The position numbers and the translations under genes were made by a program. The notes under the pieces were generated by a model. That model saw only the letters and a program-made list of their open reading frames with translations, was not told where the DNA came from and did not search any database. A stretch of DNA of 64,000 bases, taken from positions 335,519 to 399,518 of the forward strand of contig JACOUT010000009.1 in NCBI GenBank assembly GCA_016177705.1. Reading direction: 5' to 3'. Origin of the DNA: Deltaproteobacteria bacterium (GTDB lineage: Bacteria > Myxococcota > UBA727 > VGSZ01). Of this stretch, positions 8,562 to 16,086 are shown piece by piece (positions within the stretch are counted from its first letter, which is position 1; each line of letters starts with the position of its first letter).

Positions 8562-9208
8562 CCGCCAGCGTGACCGCGAGCCTGCGCGCCGTCACCTTCG
8601 ACCTCGACGGCACGCTGTACGACGCCGCGGCGGCGCGCCGGCCGATCTTGTGGGCGAGCTTCCCGCGCTGGCGCACGCTGCGGGTGGGACGCGCGGTGCG
8701 CGAGGAGCTGCGAGGGCGCACCTTCGCGAGCGGCGCCGCGCTGCGCGACGAGGAGGCCCGCCTGGTGGCCGAGCGGCTCGAGGTCGAGCCCGCGCGCGCT
8801 CGCGCGCGCCTCGATACCGTGTTCGACGGCGACGTCGTGCGGGCGTTGCGCAGCGTGGGAGCCCGCCCGCACGCCACTGAGGCGCTCGCGGCGCTGGCCG
8901 GCCGCGGCGTGCTGCTGGGCGTGGTCTCCGATCGTCGCGTCGACGCCAAGCTGGCCGCGCTCGGCCTGGCCGAGCTGCCGTGGCGCGCCAAGGTCTCGGC
9001 CGACGATGTCGGCGTGCTCAAGCCCTCACCCGCGCTTTTTCACGCCGCGTGCGCGGCGATGGGCGTGGCGCCGGCCGAGGCTGCGCACGTGGGCGACCGC
9101 GTCGACACCGACGAGGCCGGCGCGCGCGCCGCCGGCATGCGCTCCTTTCTGCTCGGTCGCGACGGCGATCTCACGGCGATTTGCCGCGCGCTCTTTCCCG
9201 CGGCTTGA
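8558..9208 (+). CDS. HAD-superfamily hydrolase (phosphatase, IA-like)
   Basis: 216 residues starting at the GTG that overlaps the GH3 stop. HAD motif I is DLDGT (residues 15-19), motif II the Ser in GVVSDRR, motif III the Lys in VGVLKPSPALF, and motif IV VGDRVDTDEAGA. The helical cap between motifs I and II makes it a subfamily I enzyme, typically acting on small phosphorylated metabolites. It is coupled to the GH3 gene upstream and lies 45 bases before the class V aminotransferase and SerA genes. A phosphoserine phosphatase role is therefore conceivable, but the canonical SerB signature is not visible. Confidence 0.85.
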   Translation: MTASVTASLRAVTFDLDGTLYDAAAARRPILWASFPRWRTLRVGRAVREELRGRTFASGAALRDEEARLVAERLEVEPARARARLDTVFDGDVVRALRSVGARPHATEALAALAGRGVLLGVVSDRRVDAKLAALGLAELPWRAKVSADDVGVLKPSPALFHAACAAMGVAPAEAAHVGDRVDTDEAGARAAGMRSFLLGRDGDLTAICRALFPAA

Positions 9209-9253
9209 CCTTCGGCCTGCAAACGGCGATCACCCGGCGTCGACGGAGCAGCG

Positions 9254-10411
9254 ATGAAGTACCGCCTGTTGTCCCCCGGCCCCACCCCCGTGCCCGAGCG
9301 CGTGCTGACCGCGATGGCCAACCCCATCTGGCATCACCGCACGCCGGCGTTCGAGACCACGTTCGCGCGCTGCCGCGACGGCTTGAAGTGGCTGTTCCAG
9401 ACGCAGCAAGAGGTGTTGACGCTGTCGGCCTCGGGCACCGGCGCCTTCGAGGCCGCCTACTGCTCGCTGTTCTCGCCCGGCGAGACGGTGCTGTGCGTCG
9501 CCGGTGGCAAGTTCGGCGAGCGCTGGGCCAACATGGCCAAGGCCTTCGGCTTGAACGCGGTGGTCGTGCCCTGCGAGTGGGGCGACGCCGTCGACGTGCA
9601 GCGCGTCAAGGACGCGCTCGACAAGAACCCCGAGGCGAAGGCCGTGACCGTGTGCGCGTCCGAGACGTCGACCGGCGTGCGCCACCCCTACGAGGCCATC
9701 GCCAAGCTGGTCAAGGGCAGGGACGACTGCCTGATGGTGGTCGACGCCATCACCGCGCTCGGCGTTTGGGACATCGCGCCCGAGCGCGACGGCATCGACG
9801 TGCTCATCACCGGCTCGCAGAAGGCGCTGATGCTGCCGCCCGGGCTCGCCTTCGCGTCGCTGTCGGACAAGGCGTGGGCGAGAAACGCCAAGGCCAAGCT
9901 GCCGCGCTACTACTTCGACCTCGCCAAGGAGAAGAAGAACCAGTTGCAGAACCAGACCGCCTACACGCCTGCGGTGTCGCTGGTCGAGGGCCTGCTCGAG
10001 AGCCTCAAGCTGATGCACGAGGAGGGGCTGCCCGGCATCTTCACGCGCCATCAGCGCCTCGCGGCGGCCACGCGCGCGGGCGTCCAGGCGCTCGGGCTCT
10101 CGCTGTTCGCCAAGGCGCCGGCCGACAGCGTCACCAGCGTGCTGCAGCCGGCCTCCATCAAGCCCGACGCCGTCTACAAGGGGCTGATGAACCGCGCCAA
10201 CCTGACAATCGCCGGCGGCCAGGACGCGGTGAAGGGCAAGATCTTCCGCGTCGCGCACCTCGGCTACTACGACGATCTCGACATCATCACGGTGCTCGGC
10301 GCCATCGAGATCATCCTGCGCCAGGAGGGCTACACCGCCTTCACCCCCGGCGCCGGCGTCGGTGCCGCCAGCGAGATCCTGAAGGACGGCTTCGTCGCCA
10401 AGAAGTCCTGA
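9254..10411 (+). CDS. Class V PLP aminotransferase (serine-glyoxylate / phosphoserine type)
   Basis: A 385-residue protein starting with MKYRLLSPGPTPVPERV, with GGAG five bases before the ATG. The start LLSPGPTPVPE and the SASGTGAFEA loop (58-67) are typical of the alanine-glyoxylate / serine-pyruvate transaminase family. Asp164 (MVVDAITALG) would hold the pyridine nitrogen and Lys190 (ITGSQKALMLPPG) would form the PLP Schiff base. It is followed 19 bases later by a SerA-like dehydrogenase. Genes of this class paired with serA are commonly proposed to supply the phosphoserine transamination step in place of SerC. Glyoxylate-dependent activity is equally possible. Confidence 0.88.
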   Translation: MKYRLLSPGPTPVPERVLTAMANPIWHHRTPAFETTFARCRDGLKWLFQTQQEVLTLSASGTGAFEAAYCSLFSPGETVLCVAGGKFGERWANMAKAFGLNAVVVPCEWGDAVDVQRVKDALDKNPEAKAVTVCASETSTGVRHPYEAIAKLVKGRDDCLMVVDAITALGVWDIAPERDGIDVLITGSQKALMLPPGLAFASLSDKAWARNAKAKLPRYYFDLAKEKKNQLQNQTAYTPAVSLVEGLLESLKLMHEEGLPGIFTRHQRLAAATRAGVQALGLSLFAKAPADSVTSVLQPASIKPDAVYKGLMNRANLTIAGGQDAVKGKIFRVAHLGYYDDLDIITVLGAIEIILRQEGYTAFTPGAGVGAASEILKDGFVAKKS

Positions 10412-10430
10412 CCGCGCAACCGAGAGCCCC

Positions 10431-11375
10431 ATGACCCACCGCGTCCTCGTCTCCGACAAGCTCGACAACAAGGGCGTGCAACTGCTCGCCGCCGCCGACG
10501 GCATCACGCTCGACAACAAGCCCGGCCTGAAGCCCGAGGAGCAGCAGCAGATCATCGGCCAGTACCAGGGGCTGATCGTGCGCTCGGCCACCAAGGTGAA
10601 CGCCGCGCTACTCGAGCACGCCAAGCACCTGCGCATCGTGATTCGCGCCGGCATCGGCGTCGACAACATCGACGTGGCGGCGTGCAAGGCCAAGGGGATC
10701 GTCGTCGAGAACACGCCGCGCGGCAATGTGGTGAGCGCGGCTGAGCACGCCATCGCGTTGATGCTGTCGCTCGCCCGTCAGGTGCCGGAGGCCTCTGCCA
10801 CCACCAAGCGCGGCGTGTGGGAGAAGACCAAGTTCATGGGCACCGAGATCACCGGCAAGACGCTTGGCATCGTCGGCACCGGCAACATCGGCGCCGTGGT
10901 CGTCGACCGGGCCATCGGGCTCAAGATGAAGGTGATTGGCTACGACCCGATCCTGACGGCCGACAAGGCCAAGGCCATGGGCGTCGAGCTGGTGACGCTC
11001 AACGAGCTGTTTACCCGCGCCGACGTCATCTCGCTGCACGTACCGCTGCTTCCCGGCACCAAGCACATCGTCAACGACGCAGCGTTCGCGCTGATGAAGC
11101 CGGGCGTGCTGCTGATCAACGCGGCGCGCGGCGGCCTGGTCGACGAGGACGCGCTGTTGCGCGCCATCGAGTCGGGCAAGGTGAAGGGCGCCGCGCTCGA
11201 CGTCTTCGCCACCGAGCCGGTGCCGGCCGATCACCCGCTGCTTCGTCGCGAGGAGGTGGTGGTGACGCCGCACCTGGGCGCCTCCACGCACGAGGCGCAG
11301 GTCAACGTCGCGGTCGAGGCCGCCGAGCAGATGATCGCGTTCCTGAAGGACGGCACGCGCATCAACGCGCTGTAG
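10431..11375 (+). CDS. serA: D-3-phosphoglycerate dehydrogenase-like 2-hydroxyacid dehydrogenase, short form
   Basis: 314 residues, 19 bases after the aminotransferase. The NAD-binding GTGNIG is at 149-154 and the catalytic triad is Arg233 (AARGG), Glu262 (TEP) and His281 (TPHLGAST). The closest family is SerA, oxidising 3-phosphoglycerate in the first step of serine synthesis. The protein stops at DGTRINAL, where long SerA enzymes continue into the ASB and ACT regulatory domains. Feedback inhibition through an ACT domain is therefore not expected. A related hydroxyacid dehydrogenase with another substrate cannot be excluded, but the pairing with the class V aminotransferase favours serine synthesis. 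Confidence 0.85.
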   Translation: MTHRVLVSDKLDNKGVQLLAAADGITLDNKPGLKPEEQQQIIGQYQGLIVRSATKVNAALLEHAKHLRIVIRAGIGVDNIDVAACKAKGIVVENTPRGNVVSAAEHAIALMLSLARQVPEASATTKRGVWEKTKFMGTEITGKTLGIVGTGNIGAVVVDRAIGLKMKVIGYDPILTADKAKAMGVELVTLNELFTRADVISLHVPLLPGTKHIVNDAAFALMKPGVLLINAARGGLVDEDALLRAIESGKVKGAALDVFATEPVPADHPLLRREEVVVTPHLGASTHEAQVNVAVEAAEQMIAFLKDGTRINAL

Positions 11376-11406
11376 CAGCCCGCCATTGACGCTAGAGTAG
11401 GGCTCC

Positions 11407-12978
11407 GTGCCGCTGCCCCGACCTCCGCAAGGCTTCACCGGTCAGCCCGCCACCCAGGTGCAGTCGAGCACTGGCGCGCTCGATCTCGGCTTCACCGAGC
11501 GGCGCTGCCAGCTCGTGGTGTTGTCGGGCACCGAGACCGGCAAGGCCGTCGAGGTCAACAAGCCGAGCTTCACGGTTGGCAAGGGCGAGGAGTGCGACCT
11601 GGTGCTCACCGACCCGACGGTGAGCCGGCAGCATCTGGTGCTCGAGCAGCAGGGCGGCGCGGTGCTGGTGCGCGACCTGCAGTCGACCAACGGCACCTGG
11701 ATCGATCAGTTCCGCATCCGCGAGGCCTACCTTCGCCCGGGCATCGTGCTGCGCGCCGGGCAGGTGCAGTTGCGCTTCGAGTCGCTGTTCAAGCCGCTCG
11801 ACGTAGCGCCCTCGCTCGACGAGCGCTTTGGCCAGTTGATCGGTCGCTCACTCAAGATGCGCCAGATCTTCACCATGCTCGAGCGCGTGGCCAAGACCGA
11901 CGCCACCGTGGTCATCTTCGGCGAGACCGGCTGCGGCAAGAGCGCTGTGGCGCAAGCCATCCACGACGCGAGCCCTCGCAAGAGCGGCCCGTTCGTCACC
12001 GTCGATTGCGGCGCCATCGCCGAGAACCTGATCGAGAGCGAGCTGTTCGGCCACGAGAAGGGCGCTTTTACGGGCGCCACGTCGCTGCGCCGCGGCGCGC
12101 TCGAGCGCGCCAACGGCGGCACGCTGTTCATCGACGAGCTGGTCGATCTGCGCCTCGACCTGCAGCCGCGGCTGTTGCGCGTGCTCGAGGAGCGCGAGGT
12201 GCGCCGCGTGGGCGGCAACGAGGCCATCAAGCTCGATGTGCGCATCATCGCCGCCTCGCGGCACGACCTGTGGCGCGAGGTGGAGGCGAAGCGCTTCCGC
12301 GAGGACCTCTATTTCCGCCTGGCGGTGTTCACCATCCCGCTGCCGCCGCTGCGCGAGCGCAAGGAAGACATCCCGATGTTGGCGCAGGCGTTCGCCCGCT
12401 CCATCAAGGACGGAGACAAGCTACTCTCGCGCTTCACGCCGCGCGTGAATGAGCGGCTGATGGCGCATCCCTTTCCCGGCAATGTGCGTGAGCTGCGCAA
12501 CGTCATCGAGCGCGCCAGCTACCTCGACGGCGACCTGGCGGAGATGCTCGGACCGACGGTGTTCCCGGACGGCTCAGTACCGGCTATCGCGCTGCCGAAC
12601 CTGGCAGCGATCGCGGGACCGTCCGCCGTTGCCGCGACCGCGGCGTCCGGCGCACCGCCGCTGGCGCCGACGCCAGCGCCGTTCTTGGCACCGGCGGTGC
12701 CGCGCACGAGCCCGGCGTCGATGGACGACGGCACCGCGCCCATGCCGGTGGCGGCCGACGGTGCCGTGCCGCTCAGCGCCGACTGTACGATGCAGTTCAA
12801 GGACGCCAAGGAGAAGCTGCTCGAGCAGTTCGAGGCGGAGTACTTCCGCCGGCTCCTTACCCGTGTGGGCGGCAACGCCTCGGCGATGGCGCGCATCGCG
12901 GGCATCGACCGTAAGCACCTCTACACGCTGGCGAAGAAGCACAACCTCGACTTGAAGGGCAAGAAGGACGAGGAGTAG
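11407..12978 (+). CDS. FHA-domain sigma-54-dependent transcriptional activator
   Basis: 523 residues from a GTG start. An FHA domain occupies about residues 34-125, with the phosphothreonine-binding pattern SRQH and STNGTWID. The AAA+ domain follows: Walker A GETGCGKS at 172-179, the sigma-54 contact loop GAFTGA at 209-214 and Walker B LFIDELVDL near 230-238. A Pro/Ala linker leads to a Fis-type helix-turn-helix at about 470-515 (GGNASAMARIAGIDRKHLYT). It should open sigma-54 promoters when its FHA domain docks a phosphothreonine made by a Ser/Thr kinase, such as the one at 41194-43080. It converges on the Gly-Glu lipoprotein gene with 9 bases between them. Confidence 0.93.
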   Translation: MPLPRPPQGFTGQPATQVQSSTGALDLGFTERRCQLVVLSGTETGKAVEVNKPSFTVGKGEECDLVLTDPTVSRQHLVLEQQGGAVLVRDLQSTNGTWIDQFRIREAYLRPGIVLRAGQVQLRFESLFKPLDVAPSLDERFGQLIGRSLKMRQIFTMLERVAKTDATVVIFGETGCGKSAVAQAIHDASPRKSGPFVTVDCGAIAENLIESELFGHEKGAFTGATSLRRGALERANGGTLFIDELVDLRLDLQPRLLRVLEEREVRRVGGNEAIKLDVRIIAASRHDLWREVEAKRFREDLYFRLAVFTIPLPPLRERKEDIPMLAQAFARSIKDGDKLLSRFTPRVNERLMAHPFPGNVRELRNVIERASYLDGDLAEMLGPTVFPDGSVPAIALPNLAAIAGPSAVAATAASGAPPLAPTPAPFLAPAVPRTSPASMDDGTAPMPVAADGAVPLSADCTMQFKDAKEKLLEQFEAEYFRRLLTRVGGNASAMARIAGIDRKHLYTLAKKHNLDLKGKKDEE

Positions 12979-12987
12979 GCCCGGGCG

Positions 12988-13614
12988 TTACTCGCCTTCA
13001 CCTTCACCTTCACCTTCACCTTCACCTTCACCTTCACCTTCACCTTCACCTTCACCTTCGCCTTCGCCCTCACCTTCGCCTTCGCCCTCACCTTCGCCCT
13101 CGCCCTCACCTTCGCCTTCGCCGCCGTCGTCGAACGCCACCGTCGTGACCGGCACTTCGAGCGAGGGGTTGACCTCGGCGTCGCTCTCGATCACCAGCGT
13201 GGCGCTGAGCGGCGCCAGGATGTCCTCCGTGAAGTAGGTGAAGCGCACGGCGGCGACGTTGTCCTTGAACAGCTCCTCGAGGTTCACCTCCGCCTCGGTG
13301 AACGCGGCGGCGTCCGTGCCGGTGAAGCTCAGACCCGAAATGTGAACCGGCTTGTCGCCGAGGTTGCGCACCGAGAAGCCCTGCGAGACCTGCGGTGTCG
13401 GGTCTTCGCAGAAGCGCAGGCCGCCCGCGGGCCGGTTGCACGGGTTGCCGGCACCGCAATCGCTGTCCTGCGTGGCCACGGTGCAGGCCGACAGCGAGGG
13501 AGGCAACGCGATGGCCTCAGTCAGCGGGCGCAGCTCGCTCTGGGTCGTCTCGGTGCAGGCGCAACCCGACAAAGGCAAGAGGAGTGCGAGGGGAGCGAGC
13601 AGCGCGCGCGACAT
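12988..13614 (-). CDS. Lipoprotein with C-terminal Gly-Glu repeat tail
   Basis: 208 residues starting at an ATG with GGAGG four bases upstream. The signal ends in the lipobox LSGC (about Cys18). A Cys-containing N-terminal segment (SACTVATQDSDCGAGNPC) is followed by an immunoglobulin-like beta domain of about 110 residues (QGFSVRNLGDKPVHISGLSF) resembling choice-of-anchor or ASPM-SPD-2-type domains. The last 45 or so residues are pure Gly-Glu dipeptides. It lies 91 bases downstream of the PPC-like gene and is probably the last gene of that operon. Elsewhere in the window the Gly-Glu tract follows the lipidated Cys, so a C-terminal position is unusual. Confidence 0.75.
   Translation of the reverse strand: MSRALLAPLALLLPLSGCACTETTQSELRPLTEAIALPPSLSACTVATQDSDCGAGNPCNRPAGGLRFCEDPTPQVSQGFSVRNLGDKPVHISGLSFTGTDAAAFTEAEVNLEELFKDNVAAVRFTYFTEDILAPLSATLVIESDAEVNPSLEVPVTTVAFDDGGEGEGEGEGEGEGEGEGEGEGEGEGEGEGEGEGEGEGEGEGEGE
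12991..13122. repeat. Hexanucleotide tandem repeat (22 units)
   Basis: Twenty-two hexamers run without interruption. Ten identical TTCACC units (12997-13056) are followed by TTCGCC, CTCACC and CTCGCC variants. On the minus strand they encode the Gly-Glu tail of the lipoprotein. Unit changes are multiples of three, so slippage would change tail length without breaking the frame. Variation among the distal units and homogeneity of the proximal ten suggest recent expansion at the 3' end of the gene. Confidence 0.95.
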
Positions 13615-13705
13615 GAAACCTCCGGGGCAAGGTGTACACCCCGCGGCGGCCGCGGGGCAACGTCGAGGACGCCTCCTCGCAACGTGGCGGCTTTCAGCGT
13701 GGTGC

Positions 13706-16075
13706 CTACAGCCCGTTCTGGCAGTAGTCCTGACCGGTGTCGCACGTGCCTGGGCAGCCGCAGGTGATGGTCACGGTCAGGGTGTAGCTGGTGTTCAGGT
13801 CGAAGTCGTTGAGCCCGTTGTCGACGACCTCGATGTGGATGGGCGCGCCGTTCTCGGGGCCCTCGACGATGCACTCGTTGTTCGGGCCGCTCGGCCCGAA
13901 TTGGAACGAGCCACCGGCGTTCGACGGTCCATCCGACCAGCAGCGCTCGTCGACGCACACCTCGTTGGCTTGGCACACCTCCGGGCCGCAGCCGTCGGCC
14001 GTACAAGCGAGCTCACCGCAGTAGTCGCCCTCGGTGGCGCGCAGCGTGCTCGCGATCAGCGTGCCGTCGCCGTGCACGAAGATGGCCATCTCGTTCGGCG
14101 TGGCGCCGCTGATCGAGTAGTCGACCTGCACGCCGAAGTACCCCTTCTCGGGGAAGTTCTGCAGGTGGAAGAAGTCGCGGTCGCCCTCGTAGGTGAGGCG
14201 GCCGCTCAAGGTCACCGTCTGCGCACCCGCCTCGGCGTCGCTGCACGCGACGCGCAGCGGGTCGTAGCCGAACCCCACGGGATTCTCGACCGCCTCGAGA
14301 TCGAGGCAGCCGACGCCGGTCGGCGTGGCGTCGGCGCACACGGGCACGAAGCCGGTGTCGACCACGCGCGCGCGCGGCTTCGACTCCTGGATCTGCCGCC
14401 GCAAGTCGAACTGGTTTTGGTAGCCGGCCTCCTCGAGGTTCGGCACCAGGAAGTCGTCGCCGGTCTCGCCCGGGTCGGTGTCGTCGCTGATGGTGGCGTT
14501 GATGGTGTAGCCGCCCGTCTCCTGGAAGCCGTCGTCGCCGAACTCGTTGACGCTGACGTAGTGCGGGCGGTTGTTGCGCAGCGGGTAGGCGAGACGGAAT
14601 GGGCTGGTGGCGATGAACCGCTGATGGCGCACCTCGCCGCAGGTGTTGTCGGGCAGGCACACCTCCTCTGCGCCGCAGTTGCCGTTGTTGCACGGTCGCG
14701 CGTTCTCTTCCGGGTTGGTGGTGATGACACGCACCTGGGGCACGAACGTGTCGTCGAACGTGCCGTCGAACTGCAGCTCGACGACGACCACGTCCGGGTC
14801 AGCGCCGGTCGCCGCCGGGTTGATGCGATACAGGTCGTTGTCGGCGAAGGCGGCAACGGACGCGTCGAGCGTGGTGCCGCTGGTCATCACCACGGCATCG
14901 GCGGGCACTTCGTTGGCGCGGCCGGTCTCGTGCGTGTCGGGATCGGTCAGCACCGTGACGGCGACCGTGTAGGTGCCGAGCGCCGCGTCGAGGGTGGCGT
15001 CGGTGTCGCCGTCGTCGCCGCCGTCCTTGACGCTCAGGTAGAAGCGGTTGAGCGGCAAACCGAGCGCCTGCAGGTCCGCGATGGTGGCCGCGTCGAAGTT
15101 CACGGTGGTCGACTTGCGCACGCGCGCCTCGAGCGTGCCGGCGACGGCGCCTTCCGCGAAGGTGGTCGCCTGCAGCTCGGTGATGCGATCGGCAGCAAAG
15201 AGCGTGACCTGGTATTCGATGCCGCTGTCGGCGGGCGCGGTCAGCTCCACGTCGACGATCTCGCCGGCGCCGCCCGCGTCGATGGCGTACCAGTCGACGT
15301 CGCGGGCGGTAGCGATGATGCCGTCGGCTGTGGTGCCGGTGGCGACCGGCGTGGCCGTGTCGGGTGTGTTGTTCGGCTCGTTGGTGTCCGGCTCGGCGAC
15401 CGCGGTGACCGTCAGCGTGTAGGGGTTGACGTTGTCGAACGCGTCAGCGCTCAAGTTGAGGCCGTCCTCGACCACCAGCATGTAGGTGCCGGCCTGCTCG
15501 AGGTAGCTCGCCGCCGTGAAGTCGACCGGGAGGCCCGCCACCGGATCGTCGCCGGACTTGTCGGGGTCGCGGGTCTTGCCGACCGCGGAATAGACGCAGG
15601 TGCCGGCCAGGCAGAACGCGGGGCCACCGCATTCGGTCGCGACCTGCACGTCGTCGGCCTCGACGCTGCACGGCGTCTCTGAAAGCCGCAGCACCGAATA
15701 CGACGGCTCCACCGACGTGATGAAGGTATCCATCGACAGGGTCACCTGGATGACCGTGCCCGGATTGGCGACGGCGAGCAGGTAGCCATCGTCGTCGTAG
15801 GCCGGACAGATGGTGCCGGTGACCGCGGTGCCGAAGGTCAGCGGGGCGGCGGTGCTCGGGTCGCGACGCGGGAAGTTGAGGTCGACCTCGCATTGACCGA
15901 CCACGGCGCACGCCGTGTCGTTGACGCAGGCCTCGTCCTCACAATCTTGCGCACCGTTCTCGTCGTCGTCGAGGCCGTTGTTGCAGATCTCGACCTTGGG
16001 CTCTTCGCAGGACGCGCCGGCCAGGGCCACGAGGACGCACGCCAGCAGCGTGCAGGTGAGCATGCTCTTGATCAT
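13706..16075 (-). CDS. Large secreted PPC-like / Cys-motif protein, probable lipoprotein
   Basis: 789 residues. The ATG at 16073-16075 has AGAGG seven bases upstream; a TTG five codons earlier overlaps the previous stop and is less likely. The signal ends ALAGASC, a weak lipobox. Right after it comes a Cys/Asp motif (EICNNGLDDDENGAQDCEDE) that recurs in myxobacterial exported proteins. The central part has pre-peptidase C-like beta modules (EPNNTPDTATPVATG, DVDWYAID). Two short Cys-rich knots (CNNGNCGAEEVC; CGPEVCQANEVC) occur around residue 465 and near 700. It sits 11 bases after the VWA lipoprotein gene, clearly in one operon. Binding or structural surface functions are likely; no catalytic motif is seen. 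Confidence 0.8.
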   Translation of the reverse strand: MIKSMLTCTLLACVLVALAGASCEEPKVEICNNGLDDDENGAQDCEDEACVNDTACAVVGQCEVDLNFPRRDPSTAAPLTFGTAVTGTICPAYDDDGYLLAVANPGTVIQVTLSMDTFITSVEPSYSVLRLSETPCSVEADDVQVATECGGPAFCLAGTCVYSAVGKTRDPDKSGDDPVAGLPVDFTAASYLEQAGTYMLVVEDGLNLSADAFDNVNPYTLTVTAVAEPDTNEPNNTPDTATPVATGTTADGIIATARDVDWYAIDAGGAGEIVDVELTAPADSGIEYQVTLFAADRITELQATTFAEGAVAGTLEARVRKSTTVNFDAATIADLQALGLPLNRFYLSVKDGGDDGDTDATLDAALGTYTVAVTVLTDPDTHETGRANEVPADAVVMTSGTTLDASVAAFADNDLYRINPAATGADPDVVVVELQFDGTFDDTFVPQVRVITTNPEENARPCNNGNCGAEEVCLPDNTCGEVRHQRFIATSPFRLAYPLRNNRPHYVSVNEFGDDGFQETGGYTINATISDDTDPGETGDDFLVPNLEEAGYQNQFDLRRQIQESKPRARVVDTGFVPVCADATPTGVGCLDLEAVENPVGFGYDPLRVACSDAEAGAQTVTLSGRLTYEGDRDFFHLQNFPEKGYFGVQVDYSISGATPNEMAIFVHGDGTLIASTLRATEGDYCGELACTADGCGPEVCQANEVCVDERCWSDGPSNAGGSFQFGPSGPNNECIVEGPENGAPIHIEVVDNGLNDFDLNTSYTLTVTITCGCPGTCDTGQDYCQNGL

Positions 16076-16086
16076 GAAGGGACCTC

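Noticed and set aside
12921..13109. Lys-Val repeat open frame over the hexamer repeat
   Set aside because: It is the same TTCACC repeat read in another frame and has no ribosome site. The Gly-Glu frame belongs to a protein with a signal peptide.
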